Assembly: GCF_001427585.1 (NCBI RefSeq)
Contig: NZ_LMGY01000012.1
Span: 656,200 to 720,199, forward strand
Direction of reading: 5' to 3'
Length of the DNA: 64,000 nt
From: Pseudoxanthomonas sp. Root630
GTDB lineage: Bacteria; Pseudomonadota; Gammaproteobacteria; Xanthomonadales; Xanthomonadaceae
Position numbers and translations under genes: made by a program. Below are positions 1 through 8,681 of the stretch, one piece after another. The notes under the pieces were generated by a model that worked only from the letters and a program-made list of their open reading frames with translations, was not told where the DNA came from and made no database searches. Every line of letters starts with the position of its first letter. The first letter of the stretch is position 1.

Positions 1-135
1 TGCACCCGTGAAAAGAAGGTGGGTTCGCACCGCCCCACGACCCAATGCCTGACCGTCGCCGAACGCCGTCGCATGGCCGAGGCAGGGCAGGATCTGATGC
101 GCCAGCAGAAGATCCCGCTCCGCGGCAACAACTAA
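1..135 (+). CDS. C-terminal end of a hypothetical protein (partial)
   Basis: An open frame enters from the left edge and stops with TAA at 133-135, giving the last 44 residues of a protein. The tail is basic and polar (CTREKKVGSH..., ending in LRGNN) with no motif I can assign. It resembles small conserved hypothetical proteins that I recall from Xanthomonadaceae, but that is memory, not a search. It ends 9 bases before the response-regulator start, so it may be the first gene of the same transcript. The start codon lies outside the window. Confidence 0.55.
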   Translation, partial: CTREKKVGSHRPTTQCLTVAERRRMAEAGQDLMRQQKIPLRGNN

Positions 136-144
136 GGGCTCCTG

Positions 145-828
145 ATGCGCATCCTCGTCATTGAAGACAACAGCGATATCGCCGCCAACCTCGGCGATTA
201 CCTGGAGGAGCGTGGCCACACCGTCGACTTCGCGGCCGACGGTGTGACCGGGCTGCACCTGGCGGTGGTCCACGAGTTCGACGCCATCGTGCTCGATCTC
301 AACCTGCCGGGCATGGATGGCCTGGAGGTCTGCCGCAAGCTGCGCAACGAAGCGCGCAAGCAGACGCCGGTGCTGATGCTGACGGCGCGCGATTCGCTGG
401 ACAACAAGCTGGCCGGTTTCGATTCCGGCGCGGACGACTACCTGATCAAGCCGTTCGCGCTGCAGGAAGTCGAAGTGCGCCTCAATGCCCTGTCGCGTCG
501 CGGCAAGGGCGTGCAGACGCGCGTGCTCGAGGTAGGCGAGCTCGAATACAACCTGGATACGCTGGAAGTGCGCCGCCAGGGCAAGCTGCTGCAACTCAAT
601 CCGACCGCGTTGAAGATCCTGCAGGCGTTGATGGAAGCCTCGCCGGCCGTGGTGACGCGCCAGGAACTGGAAACCCGCGTCTGGGGCGAAGAGCTGCCCG
701 ATTCGGATTCCTTGCGCGTGCACATCCACGGCTTGCGCGCCGTGGTCGACAAGCCGTTCGACGCACCGTACATCCAGACCCGCCACGGCATCGGATACCG
801 CATCGCCGCACCCGATGCCAGCAGCTGA
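145..828 (+). CDS. OmpR/PhoB-family response regulator
   Basis: DNA-binding response regulator of 227 residues, the family's usual length. The receiver domain (about 1-118) has the acidic pair E7/D8, the phospho-acceptor D51 in LDLNLPG, T80 and K102 in the KPF motif. The winged-helix DNA-binding domain (about 125-222) ends with the typical HGIGYRI hairpin. Its stop overlaps the downstream histidine kinase start by 14 bases, so the two are one operon and translationally coupled. Base composition is typical of the window, unlike parts of its partner kinase. Target genes cannot be read from sequence. The promoter and inverted repeat ahead of the convergent peptide gene (2471-2521) are an obvious candidate target, which is inference. 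Confidence 0.93.
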   Translation: MRILVIEDNSDIAANLGDYLEERGHTVDFAADGVTGLHLAVVHEFDAIVLDLNLPGMDGLEVCRKLRNEARKQTPVLMLTARDSLDNKLAGFDSGADDYLIKPFALQEVEVRLNALSRRGKGVQTRVLEVGELEYNLDTLEVRRQGKLLQLNPTALKILQALMEASPAVVTRQELETRVWGEELPDSDSLRVHIHGLRAVVDKPFDAPYIQTRHGIGYRIAAPDASS

Positions 829-2146
829 GTCGTCGAAACCCCGCCGCCACCGCCGCTTCCGGCGGCGGCTGCGCACCCGCATCATCCTGTCGTTCGTCCT
901 GTTGGGAACATTGCTGTCTGCGTTCATCGCAGCAGCAACGTTCTATGTTCAGAACCAGGTTGAGAATCGGGTCATTTCCGACACTTTGATCAAGAACAAC
1001 AACATCTACGCCGATGGGTTCTATCGCGACCCCAATGCCGTTGGTGTTGCCTTCGAAAAGATCCAGGGGCGAATGTTCAGTACCGATAAACTCGACCGAG
1101 TTCCGGACGAGTGGAAGGAGCTGGCCAACGGAGTTCACGAGCTCAAACTCAAGGAGGCGGGCGAAGAGCGCGTATACAAACTGGCAGTTCGAAAGGATTC
1201 GGAGTACTGGTTCTTCCTCGCCTATGACATTGCTGAGGAGCGAGAGAGCCAGAATCGCTTGAAGACGGCACTGGTGATCCTCGTGATGATCCTCAGTGCT
1301 TTGTCGTTGTTTGTAGGATGGTGGTCTGCGTCTAAGGTCATGAGTCCGGTGTCCGAGCTGGCGTCGAGGCTGCGTGCCTACCGTGGCAGCAGCAATCCAA
1401 AACCTCTCGCGCCGCACTTTCCTCAGGACGAAGTCGGCGAACTGGCCAAGGCCCTGGACGACTATTCCAGCCGGCTGACCGACGTCGTCCAGCGCGACCG
1501 CGAGTTCAACGCCGACGTCAGCCACGAGCTGCGCACACCGCTGGCCATCATCCGCGGCTCGGTGGAACTGATGTTGTCGCGGCCGGACATGGATGAGAAG
1601 ACGCGTACGCGCATCCAGCGCATCCAGCGTGCCGAACAGCAGTGCACGGATCTGATCAGCGCGCTGCTGCTGCTGTCGCGCAACGAACGCGGTCATGGCA
1701 ATACCGATGTGGCCCGCGTGGTCGATCAGCTGCTCGACTCCCACCGTGCCACGTTGGGCGGCAAGCCGCTCACGTTGCGCGTGGAAGGCGAAGAAGGCGC
1801 GCGGGTGGATTCGCCCGAGGCCGCCCTGTCCGTTGCGCTGGGCAATCTGATCGGCAATGCGGTGAAGTACACCAAGGAGGGCGAGGTCGTCGTCCGCCTG
1901 CTGCCGGATGCGGTCGAGGTCGTGGACTCAGGACCTGGCTTGAGCAAGGAAGATGCCGCACGTCTGTTCGAACGCGGCTACCGCGGAACGCATGCCGGCC
2001 ACTCGCAGGGCGGCGGCATCGGCCTGTCCATCGTCAGCCGCCTGTGCGCGCTGTACGGCTGGCAAGTGGGCGTAAGGCCTGGAGAGGTTCGCGGAGTAGT
2101 GGCGGTTCTGAAATTCACTACAGGTTCGAACTCTTCGTTTTGTTGA
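815..2146 (+). CDS. Sensor histidine kinase with a compositionally atypical input domain
   Basis: Membrane-bound histidine kinase of 443 residues, partner of the upstream regulator. Order: arginine-rich N-terminus; membrane segment about 21-45; periplasmic sensor about 46-150; second membrane segment about 151-171; HAMP-like linker; H-box SHELRTP with the phosphorylated His237; N-box (GNLIGNAVKYT); G1 (VDSGPGL); G2 (GGGIGLSIV). All catalytic boxes are intact. By hand count, bases 901-1320 (the sensor and membrane segments) are about 52% G+C, while the kinase core looks like its neighbours (68% in 1801-1860). The last 60 or so bases of the gene drop again. This mosaic suggests that the input domain was exchanged by recombination or is under diversifying selection. 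The signal is unknown; the adjacent peptide gene is the natural candidate. Confidence 0.93.
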   Translation: MPAAESSKPRRHRRFRRRLRTRIILSFVLLGTLLSAFIAAATFYVQNQVENRVISDTLIKNNNIYADGFYRDPNAVGVAFEKIQGRMFSTDKLDRVPDEWKELANGVHELKLKEAGEERVYKLAVRKDSEYWFFLAYDIAEERESQNRLKTALVILVMILSALSLFVGWWSASKVMSPVSELASRLRAYRGSSNPKPLAPHFPQDEVGELAKALDDYSSRLTDVVQRDREFNADVSHELRTPLAIIRGSVELMLSRPDMDEKTRTRIQRIQRAEQQCTDLISALLLLSRNERGHGNTDVARVVDQLLDSHRATLGGKPLTLRVEGEEGARVDSPEAALSVALGNLIGNAVKYTKEGEVVVRLLPDAVEVVDSGPGLSKEDAARLFERGYRGTHAGHSQGGGIGLSIVSRLCALYGWQVGVRPGEVRGVVAVLKFTTGSNSSFC

Positions 2147-2154
2147 GTCGCTCA

Positions 2155-2174
2155 GAGGGCTGTGACCAGCCCTC
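2155..2174. terminator. Hairpin between convergent kinase and peptide genes
   Basis: Perfect 8-bp stem (GAGGGCTG / CAGCCCTC) with a 4-base loop, between the kinase stop (2146) and the peptide stop (2193). Neither side has a convincing T-tract, so it may be a weak bidirectional terminator or an mRNA 3' end stabiliser. Confidence 0.4.
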
Positions 2175-2192
2175 CGATGAAACTATGGCAGG

Positions 2193-2444
2193 CTAGTTGC
2201 CCTTCTGCCATGTGACGCAGATGACGTTCTCTGACTCGCATGAGAGATTGGGATCCGTGAAGGGATTTCCCGACGTTCCGAAATACTGGTTGCCTACTGA
2301 GAATCCGGTGGCACCCGCATTTGCGGCTGCTTGCGCAGATGAGTAGCAAGCATTCCCGTAGTGCCAGGAGCCACTAACGTAGATGGCCGTACCGGACGCT
2401 CCCGTTGTCATGCCAACTTCAGTCAAGTTGAGTTCTCGCATCAT
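2193..2444 (-). CDS. Small secreted peptide precursor with double-glycine-like leader (candidate pheromone or bacteriocin)
   Basis: An 83-residue ORF (82 if the second ATG at 2441 is used) with a good ribosome site, AAGGAAG, 5-8 bases upstream. The N-terminus MRELNLTEVGMTTGA fits the leader of peptides exported by C39-peptidase ABC transporters: counting back from the GA cleavage pair, Leu is at -12, Glu at -8, Val at -7 and Gly at -2. The usual hydrophobic residue at -4 is Thr. The predicted mature part, about 67 residues, is rich in Gly, Ala, Ser, Asn and aromatics, with three Cys (32, 68 and 75 counted from the second Met). Composition is about 52% G+C, like the kinase sensor domain and unlike the genome. 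I know no named family. A secreted signal for the neighbouring two-component system, or a bacteriocin controlled by it, is inference. No transporter gene lies in the window. Confidence 0.7.
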   Translation of the reverse strand: MMRELNLTEVGMTTGASGTAIYVSGSWHYGNACYSSAQAAANAGATGFSVGNQYFGTSGNPFTDPNLSCESENVICVTWQKGN

Positions 2445-2470
2445 GTTTTCTTCCTTGTATCTGTCATTTG

Positions 2471-2490
2471 GGTTGCCTGCGTAGGCAACC
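2471..2490. promoter_or_regulatory. Perfect inverted repeat in the peptide gene leader
   Basis: GGTTGCCT and AGGCAACC form a perfect 8-bp inverted repeat around 4 bases. It starts just downstream of the -10 box of the peptide promoter and lies 26 bases before the start codon. It could be an operator at the transcription start (a response-regulator site is possible) or a 5'-UTR hairpin protecting or gating the mRNA. It does not resemble a terminator, since no T-run follows. Confidence 0.6.
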
Positions 2491-2492
2491 GA

Positions 2493-2521
2493 AAATTAAG
2501 TGATTACCTGTGGGCTGACAA
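2493..2521 (-). promoter_or_regulatory. Sigma-70-type promoter of the peptide gene
   Basis: On the minus strand a -35 box TTGTCA (2516-2521) and a -10 box TAATTT (2493-2498) are separated by exactly 17 bases. Initiation would fall at the left edge of the inverted repeat at 2471-2490, leaving a leader of about 40 bases. The A/T-rich setting stands out in this genome. Confidence 0.6.
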
Positions 2522-2607
2522 CTAACATTAGCCGATCGTCATTCGACGGACACTGTTGAAGTGCGCTCAATCGAATGAGCTCGGTGAACATCAAGCCAAG
2601 CCTGCGT

Positions 2608-3201
2608 TTACAACGTGATCCAGAAACAGTTGTAAGCCCGCCGCAATCCGAACGTGGTGTTCGAGGGCGTCGCGCTGTTCTTCAACGTCTGCATCACGCG
2701 CAGGCCCACGGGTCGCGAACGCTGCGCGGTGGTCGGGTAGTAGCCATCCTGGTTGGCATCGACGACGGCGCCTTCGGCATCGATCACCGGTGCAGGGTCA
2801 GGCCGGATGGGCGCGATGTCCACGAGTGGCCGCTGTACCACCGCATCGAGCTGGTTGAGGATGCGCAAGGCGGCGGCATCGGACACGCCGCTCCAGTGGT
2901 AGACACCGGCCAGCCGATTGACGTCTCCCGCGCTGATCGCCATCGACATCTGCGCCACCAGGTCGCTCAGCGTGCGCGAACAACCGCCCCGGTACAGCGC
3001 GCCGGTTGCCGGGAGTGAGCTGCTGCTGGCGGAAGGCAGGCGGTCCATCGCGCCGATGTCTTCGCAGTTCTTGTCCGTGTAGACGGTGTCGCCGCTCATC
3101 GCGGTGCAGCGCTGCACGCCCTGCTGCTGCGCGCTCGCGGGCCATGCACCGAATGCGGCCCACAGGCACAGGCTGGCGAAGAGGAAAAGCGGGAGGCGCA
3201 T
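2608..3201 (-). CDS. Exported hypothetical protein with DUF4124-like N-terminus
   Basis: A 197-residue protein using the Met that opens a clear signal peptide (MRLPLFLFASLCLWAAFGAW, cleavage after PASA); the frame runs 16 codons further upstream but without signal-peptide character. After cleavage, QRCTAMSGDTVYTDKNCEDI resembles the start of DUF4124 proteins, which are periplasmic and of unknown role. The rest is hydrophilic with no catalytic motif. It stands alone between the peptide locus and metF, about 100 bases from metF. Function is unknown; a periplasmic location is the only safe inference. Confidence 0.75.
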   Translation of the reverse strand: MRLPLFLFASLCLWAAFGAWPASAQQQGVQRCTAMSGDTVYTDKNCEDIGAMDRLPSASSSSLPATGALYRGGCSRTLSDLVAQMSMAISAGDVNRLAGVYHWSGVSDAAALRILNQLDAVVQRPLVDIAPIRPDPAPVIDAEGAVVDANQDGYYPTTAQRSRPVGLRVMQTLKNSATPSNTTFGLRRAYNCFWITL

Positions 3202-3301
3202 GCCCGCAGCGTAATCCGGGCATGGCATCCGGTCACGGCGCGCATGCACGGAGTGCGACGGCCGTTCACGTGCGGGTGGGGCGCATGGCGCGCCCCGGGG
3301 T

Positions 3302-4138
3302 TCAGCCGGTCCAGCCCAGGCGCGACAGGACGGTCTGGGTCGGCTTGGCGAGGTTCAGTGTGTAGAAGTGGAGCGACGGCGCACCGCCTGCGACCAGGCG
3401 TTCGCACAGGTTCGTCACCACGTCGGCACCGAAGTCGCGGATCGCGTCGGCGTCATCGCCGAGCGCCTGCATGCGCTTGCCGATCCAGCGCGGGATCTCG
3501 GCCCCGCAGGCTTCGGAGAAGCGCCGCAGCTGGGCGAAATTCGAGATCGGCATGATGCCCGGGATGATCGGGATCTCCACGCCGAGCTTGCGCGCCGCGT
3601 CGACGAAGTGGAAATACGCGTCCGGATTGTAGAAGTACTGGGTGATCGCGCCATCGGCGCCGGCGTCGACCTTGGCCTTGAAGTGGCGCAGGTCCGCCAG
3701 CGCGTCCTCGGCCTGCGGGTGCGTTTCCGGATACGCGCCCACTTCGATATGGAAGGTGTCGCCGTGTTCGGTGCGGATGAACTCGATCAGTTCCGAGGCG
3801 TAACGCAGGTCGCCGGGATGGCCCATGCCGGAGGGCAGGTCGCCGCGCAGCGCGACGATGCGCTTGCAGCCCAGGGCGCGGTATAGCCGGAGCAGTTCGC
3901 GGATCTCCTCGCGGCTGCCGCCCACGCAGGAGAGGTGCGGTGCGGCATCGAAGCCGTGGTGCTGGTTGAGGTGGCGGACCGTCTCGGACGTGTAGCTGAG
4001 CGTGGAGCCGCCGGCGCCGAACGTGCACGACACGTACTCGGGCGCGTGCGCCTTCAGCTTGTCGGCGGTGCGGTCGAGCTGCGTGCGCTGCTCATCGGTC
4101 TTGGGCGGGTAGAACTCGAACGAAACCGGGATCGGCAT
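3302..4138 (-). CDS. metF: Methylenetetrahydrofolate reductase
   Basis: Reduces 5,10-methylene- to 5-methyl-tetrahydrofolate with FAD and NAD(P)H, supplying the methyl group for methionine synthesis. The 278-residue protein is close to the bacterial norm. It begins MPIPVSFEFYPPKTDEQ, containing the conserved FEFYPPK strand of the TIM barrel with its catalytic Glu. FGAGGST and ALRGDLP are the expected folate/FAD barrel motifs. It lies downstream of ahcY on the same strand across an 85-base gap holding two hairpins, so it is probably co-transcribed with, or attenuated after, ahcY and shares its riboswitch control. Confidence 0.95.
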   Translation of the reverse strand: MPIPVSFEFYPPKTDEQRTQLDRTADKLKAHAPEYVSCTFGAGGSTLSYTSETVRHLNQHHGFDAAPHLSCVGGSREEIRELLRLYRALGCKRIVALRGDLPSGMGHPGDLRYASELIEFIRTEHGDTFHIEVGAYPETHPQAEDALADLRHFKAKVDAGADGAITQYFYNPDAYFHFVDAARKLGVEIPIIPGIMPISNFAQLRRFSEACGAEIPRWIGKRMQALGDDADAIRDFGADVVTNLCERLVAGGAPSLHFYTLNLAKPTQTVLSRLGWTG

Positions 4139-4153
4139 GGAGAGGCCCCGAGG

Positions 4154-4207
4154 GGCAGGCGCATCCCCGCGCCTGCCGTGGATCGAGAGGGCGGCGTCGC
4201 GCCGCCC
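4154..4207 (-). promoter_or_regulatory. Two tandem hairpins in the ahcY-metF gap
   Basis: First stem: 4154-4162 pairs with 4169-4177 (9 bp, GGCAGGCGC / GCGCCTGCC). Second stem: 4189-4196 pairs with 4200-4207 (8 bp, GGGCGGCG / CGCCGCCC). Neither is followed by a T-run. They may act as mRNA processing or stability elements that set the ratio of ahcY to metF. Confidence 0.45.
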
Positions 4208-4223
4208 CCGTGCACTGCGTCGA

Positions 4224-5666
4224 TCAGTAGCGGTAGTGGTCCGGCTTGTACGGACCGTCGACCGACACGCCGAGGTAGTCGGCCTGGTCCTTGCTGAGCG
4301 TGGTCAGCTTCACGCCGATCTTCTCCAGGTGCAGGCGCGCGACTTCTTCGTCGAGCTGCTTGGGCAGGATGTAGACCTTCGACTCGTACGCGTCCTTGTT
4401 CGCCCACAGGTCGATCTGTGCGAGCGTCTGGTTCGAGAACGAGTTCGACATCACGAAGCTCGGGTGGCCGGTGGCGCAGCCGAGGTTCACCAGGCGGCCT
4501 TCGGCGAGCAGGAAGATCGCGTTGCCGTTGCCGAAGGTGAACTTGTCGACCTGCGGCTTGATGTTGGTGCGCGTGGCGCCCGAGGCGTACAGCGCATCGA
4601 CCTGGATCTCGTTGTCGAAGTGGCCGATGTTGCAGACGATCGCCTGGTCCTTCATCGCCTTCATGTGGTCGAGGGTGATGATGTCCTTGTTGCCCGTCGT
4701 GGTGACGTAGATGTCGGCGCGGCCGAGGGTGTCCTCGACGGTCGTGACTTCATACCCTTCCATCGCCGCCTGCAGCGCGCAGATCGGATCGATCTCGGTG
4801 ACGATGACGCGGGCGCCATAAGCGCGCAGCGACGCCGCCGAGCCCTTGCCGACGTCGCCGTAGCCGCAGACCACCGCGACCTTGCCGGCCAGCATCACGT
4901 CGAGCGCGCGCTTGAGGCCGTCAGCCAGCGACTCGCGGCAGCCGTAGAGATTGTCGAACTTCGACTTGGTGACCGAGTCGTTGACGTTGATCGCCGGGAT
5001 CAGCAGCTTGCCCTGCTCGGCCAGCTGGTAAAGGCGGTGCACGCCGGTCGTGGTTTCTTCCGAGACACCCTTCCAGTCGGCGACGACCTTGGTCCAGTAG
5101 CCCGGACGTTCCGCAGCGACGCGCTTGAGCAGGTTCTTGATGACCTGCTCCTCGTGGCTGCCCGACGCCGAGTTCACCCAGCTCTGGTCGCCCCGTTCCA
5201 GCTCGTAACCCTTGTGGATCAGCAGCGTCACGTCGCCGCCGTCATCGACGACGAGCTCCGGCCCGAGGAAGCCGCCTTTGCCGTCGGGGAAGGACAGCGC
5301 GTCGAGCGTGCAGTCCCAGTACTCTTCCAGCGTCTCGCCCTTCCAGGCGAACACCGGCGTGCCGGTGGCGGCGATCGCGGCGGCGGCGTGGTCCTGCGTC
5401 GAAAAGATGTTGCACGAGGCCCAGCGCACGTCGGCGCCGATGTCCTTCAGCGTCTCGATCAGCACGGCGGTCTGGATCGTCATGTGCAGCGAGCCGGTCA
5501 CGCGCACGCCCTTCAGGGGCGTGGTGGCGGCATGCTTGCGACGGATGGACATCAGGCCGGGCATCTCGTGCTCGGCGATGTCGAGTTCCTTGCGGCCCCA
5601 ATCGGCCAGGGAAATGTCGGCGACCTTGTAGTCGCCCTCGGTGGAAAACTTGCGTACGGCGTTCAT
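4224..5666 (-). CDS. ahcY: S-adenosylhomocysteine hydrolase
   Basis: Hydrolyses SAH to adenosine and homocysteine, relieving inhibition of methyltransferases and closing the SAM cycle. The 480-residue protein starts at [18 protein letters not shown]. The start is chosen because GGAG lies 9 bases upstream and because the frame further upstream runs through the riboswitch. NAD-binding motif [10 protein letters not shown], the substrate loop around [13 protein letters not shown], and the C-terminal KPDHYRY characteristic of the family are all present. The SAH riboswitch immediately upstream means that accumulated substrate raises expression. metF follows. Confidence 0.97.
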   Translation of the reverse strand: MNAVRKFSTEGDYKVADISLADWGRKELDIAEHEMPGLMSIRRKHAATTPLKGVRVTGSLHMTIQTAVLIETLKDIGADVRWASCNIFSTQDHAAAAIAATGTPVFAWKGETLEEYWDCTLDALSFPDGKGGFLGPELVVDDGGDVTLLIHKGYELERGDQSWVNSASGSHEEQVIKNLLKRVAAERPGYWTKVVADWKGVSEETTTGVHRLYQLAEQGKLLIPAINVNDSVTKSKFDNLYGCRESLADGLKRALDVMLAGKVAVVCGYGDVGKGSAASLRAYGARVIVTEIDPICALQAAMEGYEVTTVEDTLGRADIYVTTTGNKDIITLDHMKAMKDQAIVCNIGHFDNEIQVDALYASGATRTNIKPQVDKFTFGNGNAIFLLAEGRLVNLGCATGHPSFVMSNSFSNQTLAQIDLWANKDAYESKVYILPKQLDEEVARLHLEKIGVKLTTLSKDQADYLGVSVDGPYKPDHYRY

Positions 5667-5710
5667 CAGTAGTGGCTCCGGGAAAGGTGGCGAGCGAGGC
5701 TCGCAGCTTG

Positions 5711-5792
5711 ACCGGGCGCCGTTGCAATTCCTGCCGAGCCTGGCCGTGCTTGCCTGTTGAAAAGACATCACGGTCGCAGCGCCCCTCGGCGG
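5711..5792 (-). ncRNA. SAH riboswitch in the ahcY leader
   Basis: On the minus strand the leader holds GCCGAGGGGCGCTGCGACC, then GCCAGGCTCGGC, then AACGGCGCCCGG. This is the conserved order of the S-adenosylhomocysteine riboswitch known from ahcY leaders in Proteobacteria. GGGGCGC can pair with GGCGCCC (the P1 stem), and CCGAG with CTCGG (the pseudoknot). It lies between a good -10 box (5798-5803) and the ahcY ribosome site. Known members switch the gene on when SAH accumulates. Boundaries are approximate. Confidence 0.88.
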
Positions 5793-5797
5793 CCAGC

Positions 5798-5822
5798 ATT
5801 ATATCTCTTGTTCCGGATGAAA
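5798..5822 (-). promoter_or_regulatory. ahcY promoter with element shared with metK
   Basis: A perfect -10 box, TATAAT (5798-5803), lies just upstream of the riboswitch; the -35 is poor. The 24 bases 5799-5822 match the metK upstream element at 14865-14888 in 20 of 24 positions: TTTCATCCG at one end and GATATAA at the other, with the same spacing. A common regulator of the SAM cycle probably binds here. An ArsR-type SahR-like protein is possible, since such regulators are known for these genes in Proteobacteria; the identity is inference. Confidence 0.65.
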
Positions 5823-5942
5823 CGATGACGCACGCACTGGCCTGATCGGGTAGGCTTCGGAATGCTGCCCTGCAGCAGACCAATTGTCCGCGAAGACAAT
5901 ACCAATCCAGGCCAAACGTACGACGGGACCCACGCAACGCGC

Positions 5943-8666
5943 ATGAACAGCCCCCGCAGCCTCGAATTCGCCCCGCCCGATGTTCCGCTGCGCGAGGACG
6001 TCCGTCGCCTGGGCGCACTGGTCGGGGAGATGTTGGCTGAACAGGTCTCCCCGGAATTCCTGGCCGATGTGGAGCGCGTGCGCACCACCGCCATCGCGCG
6101 ACGGCAGGCGGGCGAGCCGCCGCAATCGCTGGCGGGCCTGCTGGATGGCCAGTCGCCGGCGCAGGCGGAAGCATTGATCCGTGCGTTCAGTACCTACTTC
6201 CAGGTGGTGAACATCGCCGAGCGCGTCCATCGCATCCGCCGCCGGCGCGACTACCAGCGTGCCGGCAGCGAACGGCCGCAGCCGGACGGCCTTCACGATG
6301 CGCTGGCACGGCTGAAGGCGCAGGGCGTCAGCCTCGAGGAACTGGCCGACTGGCTGCCGCGCATCGACGTGGAGCCGGTCTTCACCGCGCACCCGACCGA
6401 GGCGGTGCGGCGTGCGCTGCTGGAGAAGGAACAGCTGATGGTGGCCAGCTTGATCAACGGGCTGGACGGCACGCGCACGCCCGGCGAACTGGCGACCGAT
6501 ACCGCGCGCTTCCGCATGGCGCTGACCTCGGCCTGGCAGACGGCCGATTCCTCGCCCGTGCGCCCGGGCGTGGAGGATGAGCGCGAGCATGTCGGCTTCT
6601 ACCTGATCGAAGTGCTGTACCGGGTCATCCCCGTGTTGTACGAAACACTGGAAAGCGCGATCACGGAGGTCTACGGCGCCGCGCCCGAGATCACCGCGCG
6701 CCTTCCGCGCGTGTTGCGCTTCGGCACCTGGGTCGGTGGCGACATGGACGGCAATCCGAACGTCGATGCGCGCACCGTCACCGCCACGCTGGATGCGCAG
6801 CGCCGCGCCATCCTCACCCGCTACCTCAAGGAGCTGCGCCAGCTCACCACGCTGCTCAGCCAGTCGGCTTCGATCATCGGGGTGTCGGACGACGTCACCG
6901 CGCGCGTCGAGCACTACCGCGCCCTGATGCCGGAGGCCGCGAAGAAGTCGCGGCCCCGCCATGGCGACATGCCCTACCGCCTGCTCAACGACCTGATGCG
7001 CGCGCGCCTGCAGGCCACGCTGGAAGATCGCCCCGAAGGGTATGCCTCGCCGGACGAACTCGCGCAGGACGTCGACCTGATCCTGCAAAGCCTGGAGGCC
7101 AACCGCGGCATCCACGCGGGCTGGTTCGCGGTGCGCCGCCTGGCATGGCGGGTGCGCACGTTCGGTTTCCACCTCGCCCGGCTCGACGTGCGGCAGGAAT
7201 CCAGCGTGCATGCGCGCGCGGTGGCGGCCGCGCTCGGCGACGGAGACTGGGAACAGCGCGATGCGGTCGAGCGTGCCGCGTTGCTGGGTCCGTATGCCAG
7301 CGGCGATGCCGTGCTGCCAGCCTCCGACCAGGAAGGCAACGAACGCCTCGATGCCGTGTTCAAGGCCCTGGCCGATGCGCGCACGCGTCACGGCACGGAT
7401 GCGCTGGGGACCTACATCATCAGCATGGCGCATAGCCGCGCCGACGTGCTGACCGTGCTCGCGCTGGCGCGCCGGGGCGGCCTGATCGACGACGCAGGGC
7501 AGGTGCCGCTGGATATCGCGCCGCTGTTCGAAACGATCGACGACCTGGGCCATGGCACCGACGTCCTGCGCGACCTGCTGGCCGATCCGGTCTACCGTGC
7601 CCATCTGGCGGCGCGCGGCAATGTGCAGATGGTGATGCTGGGGTATTCCGACAGCGGCAAGGATGGCGGCATCGCTGCATCGCGCTGGGGCCTGCAGCGG
7701 GCGCAGGTGGACCTGGTCGACGCGGCCCAGGACCTGGGCATCCGCTTGACGTTCTTCCATGGCCGCGGCGGTTCGATCATCCGTGGCGGCGGCAAGACCA
7801 CGCGCGCGCTGGAAGCCGCCCCGCGCGGCAGCGTCGACGGCCGCCTGCGCGTGACCGAGCAGGGCGAGGTGATCCATCGCAAGTTCGGTATCCGCGCGCT
7901 GGCGCTGCGTTCGCTCGAGCAGTCGGTGGGCGCCGTGCTGCTCTCCAGCGTGCGGCCCCGTCCGCCGGAACCGCGCGAGGCGCGCTGGCGCGAGATCATG
8001 GCGTCCGTCGCGCACGAGAGTTCGCAGGCCTATCGCGCCTTCGTGCAGTCACCGCGCTTCATGGACTACTTCCGCAGCGCCACGCCGATCGACGTGATCG
8101 AGCGGATGACGCTGGGCTCGCGTCCCTCGCGCCGGCTGGGCCAGGATGCGGCGCTGGGCAACCTGCGCGCGATCCCCTGGGTGTTCGCGTGGAGCCAGGC
8201 GCGCGCCGTGATTCCCGGCTGGTACGGCGTGGGCACGGGCCTGCAGGCCGCGGCAGATGCCTATGGGGAAGACGCGCTGCGCCAGATGGCGCGCGACTGG
8301 CCGTTCTTCAAGACCTTCCTCGATGACGTCTCGATGGTGCTCGCGAAGGGCGACCTGAGCATCGCCGAGATGTACTCGAAGATGGCTGGCGACCTGCACG
8401 GGGAATTCTTCCCGAAGGTGCAGCAGGAGCATGCCGCCGCGGTGCGCTGGGTGCTGGCGCTCAACGGCAACGAGTGGCTGCTGCAGCACGACCAGCGGCT
8501 GGCGCTGTCGATCCGCCTGCGCAATCCCTACATCGACCCGATCAGCGTGATGCAGGCCGACCTGCTGAAGCGCTGGCGCGCCAGCGACCGTGAGGACGAT
8601 GCGCTGCTGCATGCGCTGGTCGCCAGCATCAATGGCGTGTCGCAGGGTGTGCAGAACACGGGGTGA
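5943..8666 (+). CDS. ppc: Phosphoenolpyruvate carboxylase
   Basis: Carboxylates PEP with bicarbonate to oxaloacetate, the main anaplerotic reaction on sugars. The 907-residue protein starts at [15 protein letters not shown]; the frame extends 27 codons upstream but without conserved sequence. Catalytic His150 lies in [22 protein letters not shown] is near 566 and the bicarbonate/PEP loop [13 protein letters not shown] near 605, all intact. The C-terminal NTG ending is typical. It is divergent from ahcY, with about 120 bases between the ahcY promoter and this start. The ribosome site is weak (GGGAC). pckG, the opposing enzyme, lies at 56.6 kb. Confidence 0.96.
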   Translation: MNSPRSLEFAPPDVPLREDVRRLGALVGEMLAEQVSPEFLADVERVRTTAIARRQAGEPPQSLAGLLDGQSPAQAEALIRAFSTYFQVVNIAERVHRIRRRRDYQRAGSERPQPDGLHDALARLKAQGVSLEELADWLPRIDVEPVFTAHPTEAVRRALLEKEQLMVASLINGLDGTRTPGELATDTARFRMALTSAWQTADSSPVRPGVEDEREHVGFYLIEVLYRVIPVLYETLESAITEVYGAAPEITARLPRVLRFGTWVGGDMDGNPNVDARTVTATLDAQRRAILTRYLKELRQLTTLLSQSASIIGVSDDVTARVEHYRALMPEAAKKSRPRHGDMPYRLLNDLMRARLQATLEDRPEGYASPDELAQDVDLILQSLEANRGIHAGWFAVRRLAWRVRTFGFHLARLDVRQESSVHARAVAAALGDGDWEQRDAVERAALLGPYASGDAVLPASDQEGNERLDAVFKALADARTRHGTDALGTYIISMAHSRADVLTVLALARRGGLIDDAGQVPLDIAPLFETIDDLGHGTDVLRDLLADPVYRAHLAARGNVQMVMLGYSDSGKDGGIAASRWGLQRAQVDLVDAAQDLGIRLTFFHGRGGSIIRGGGKTTRALEAAPRGSVDGRLRVTEQGEVIHRKFGIRALALRSLEQSVGAVLLSSVRPRPPEPREARWREIMASVAHESSQAYRAFVQSPRFMDYFRSATPIDVIERMTLGSRPSRRLGQDAALGNLRAIPWVFAWSQARAVIPGWYGVGTGLQAAADAYGEDALRQMARDWPFFKTFLDDVSMVLAKGDLSIAEMYSKMAGDLHGEFFPKVQQEHAAAVRWVLALNGNEWLLQHDQRLALSIRLRNPYIDPISVMQADLLKRWRASDREDDALLHALVASINGVSQGVQNTG

Positions 8667-8681
8667 TTGCGAGAAATGCGT

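Noticed and set aside
5799..8015. Long minus-strand open frame of 738 codons
   Set aside because: Antisense shadow of ppc; the ppc frame has all catalytic motifs.
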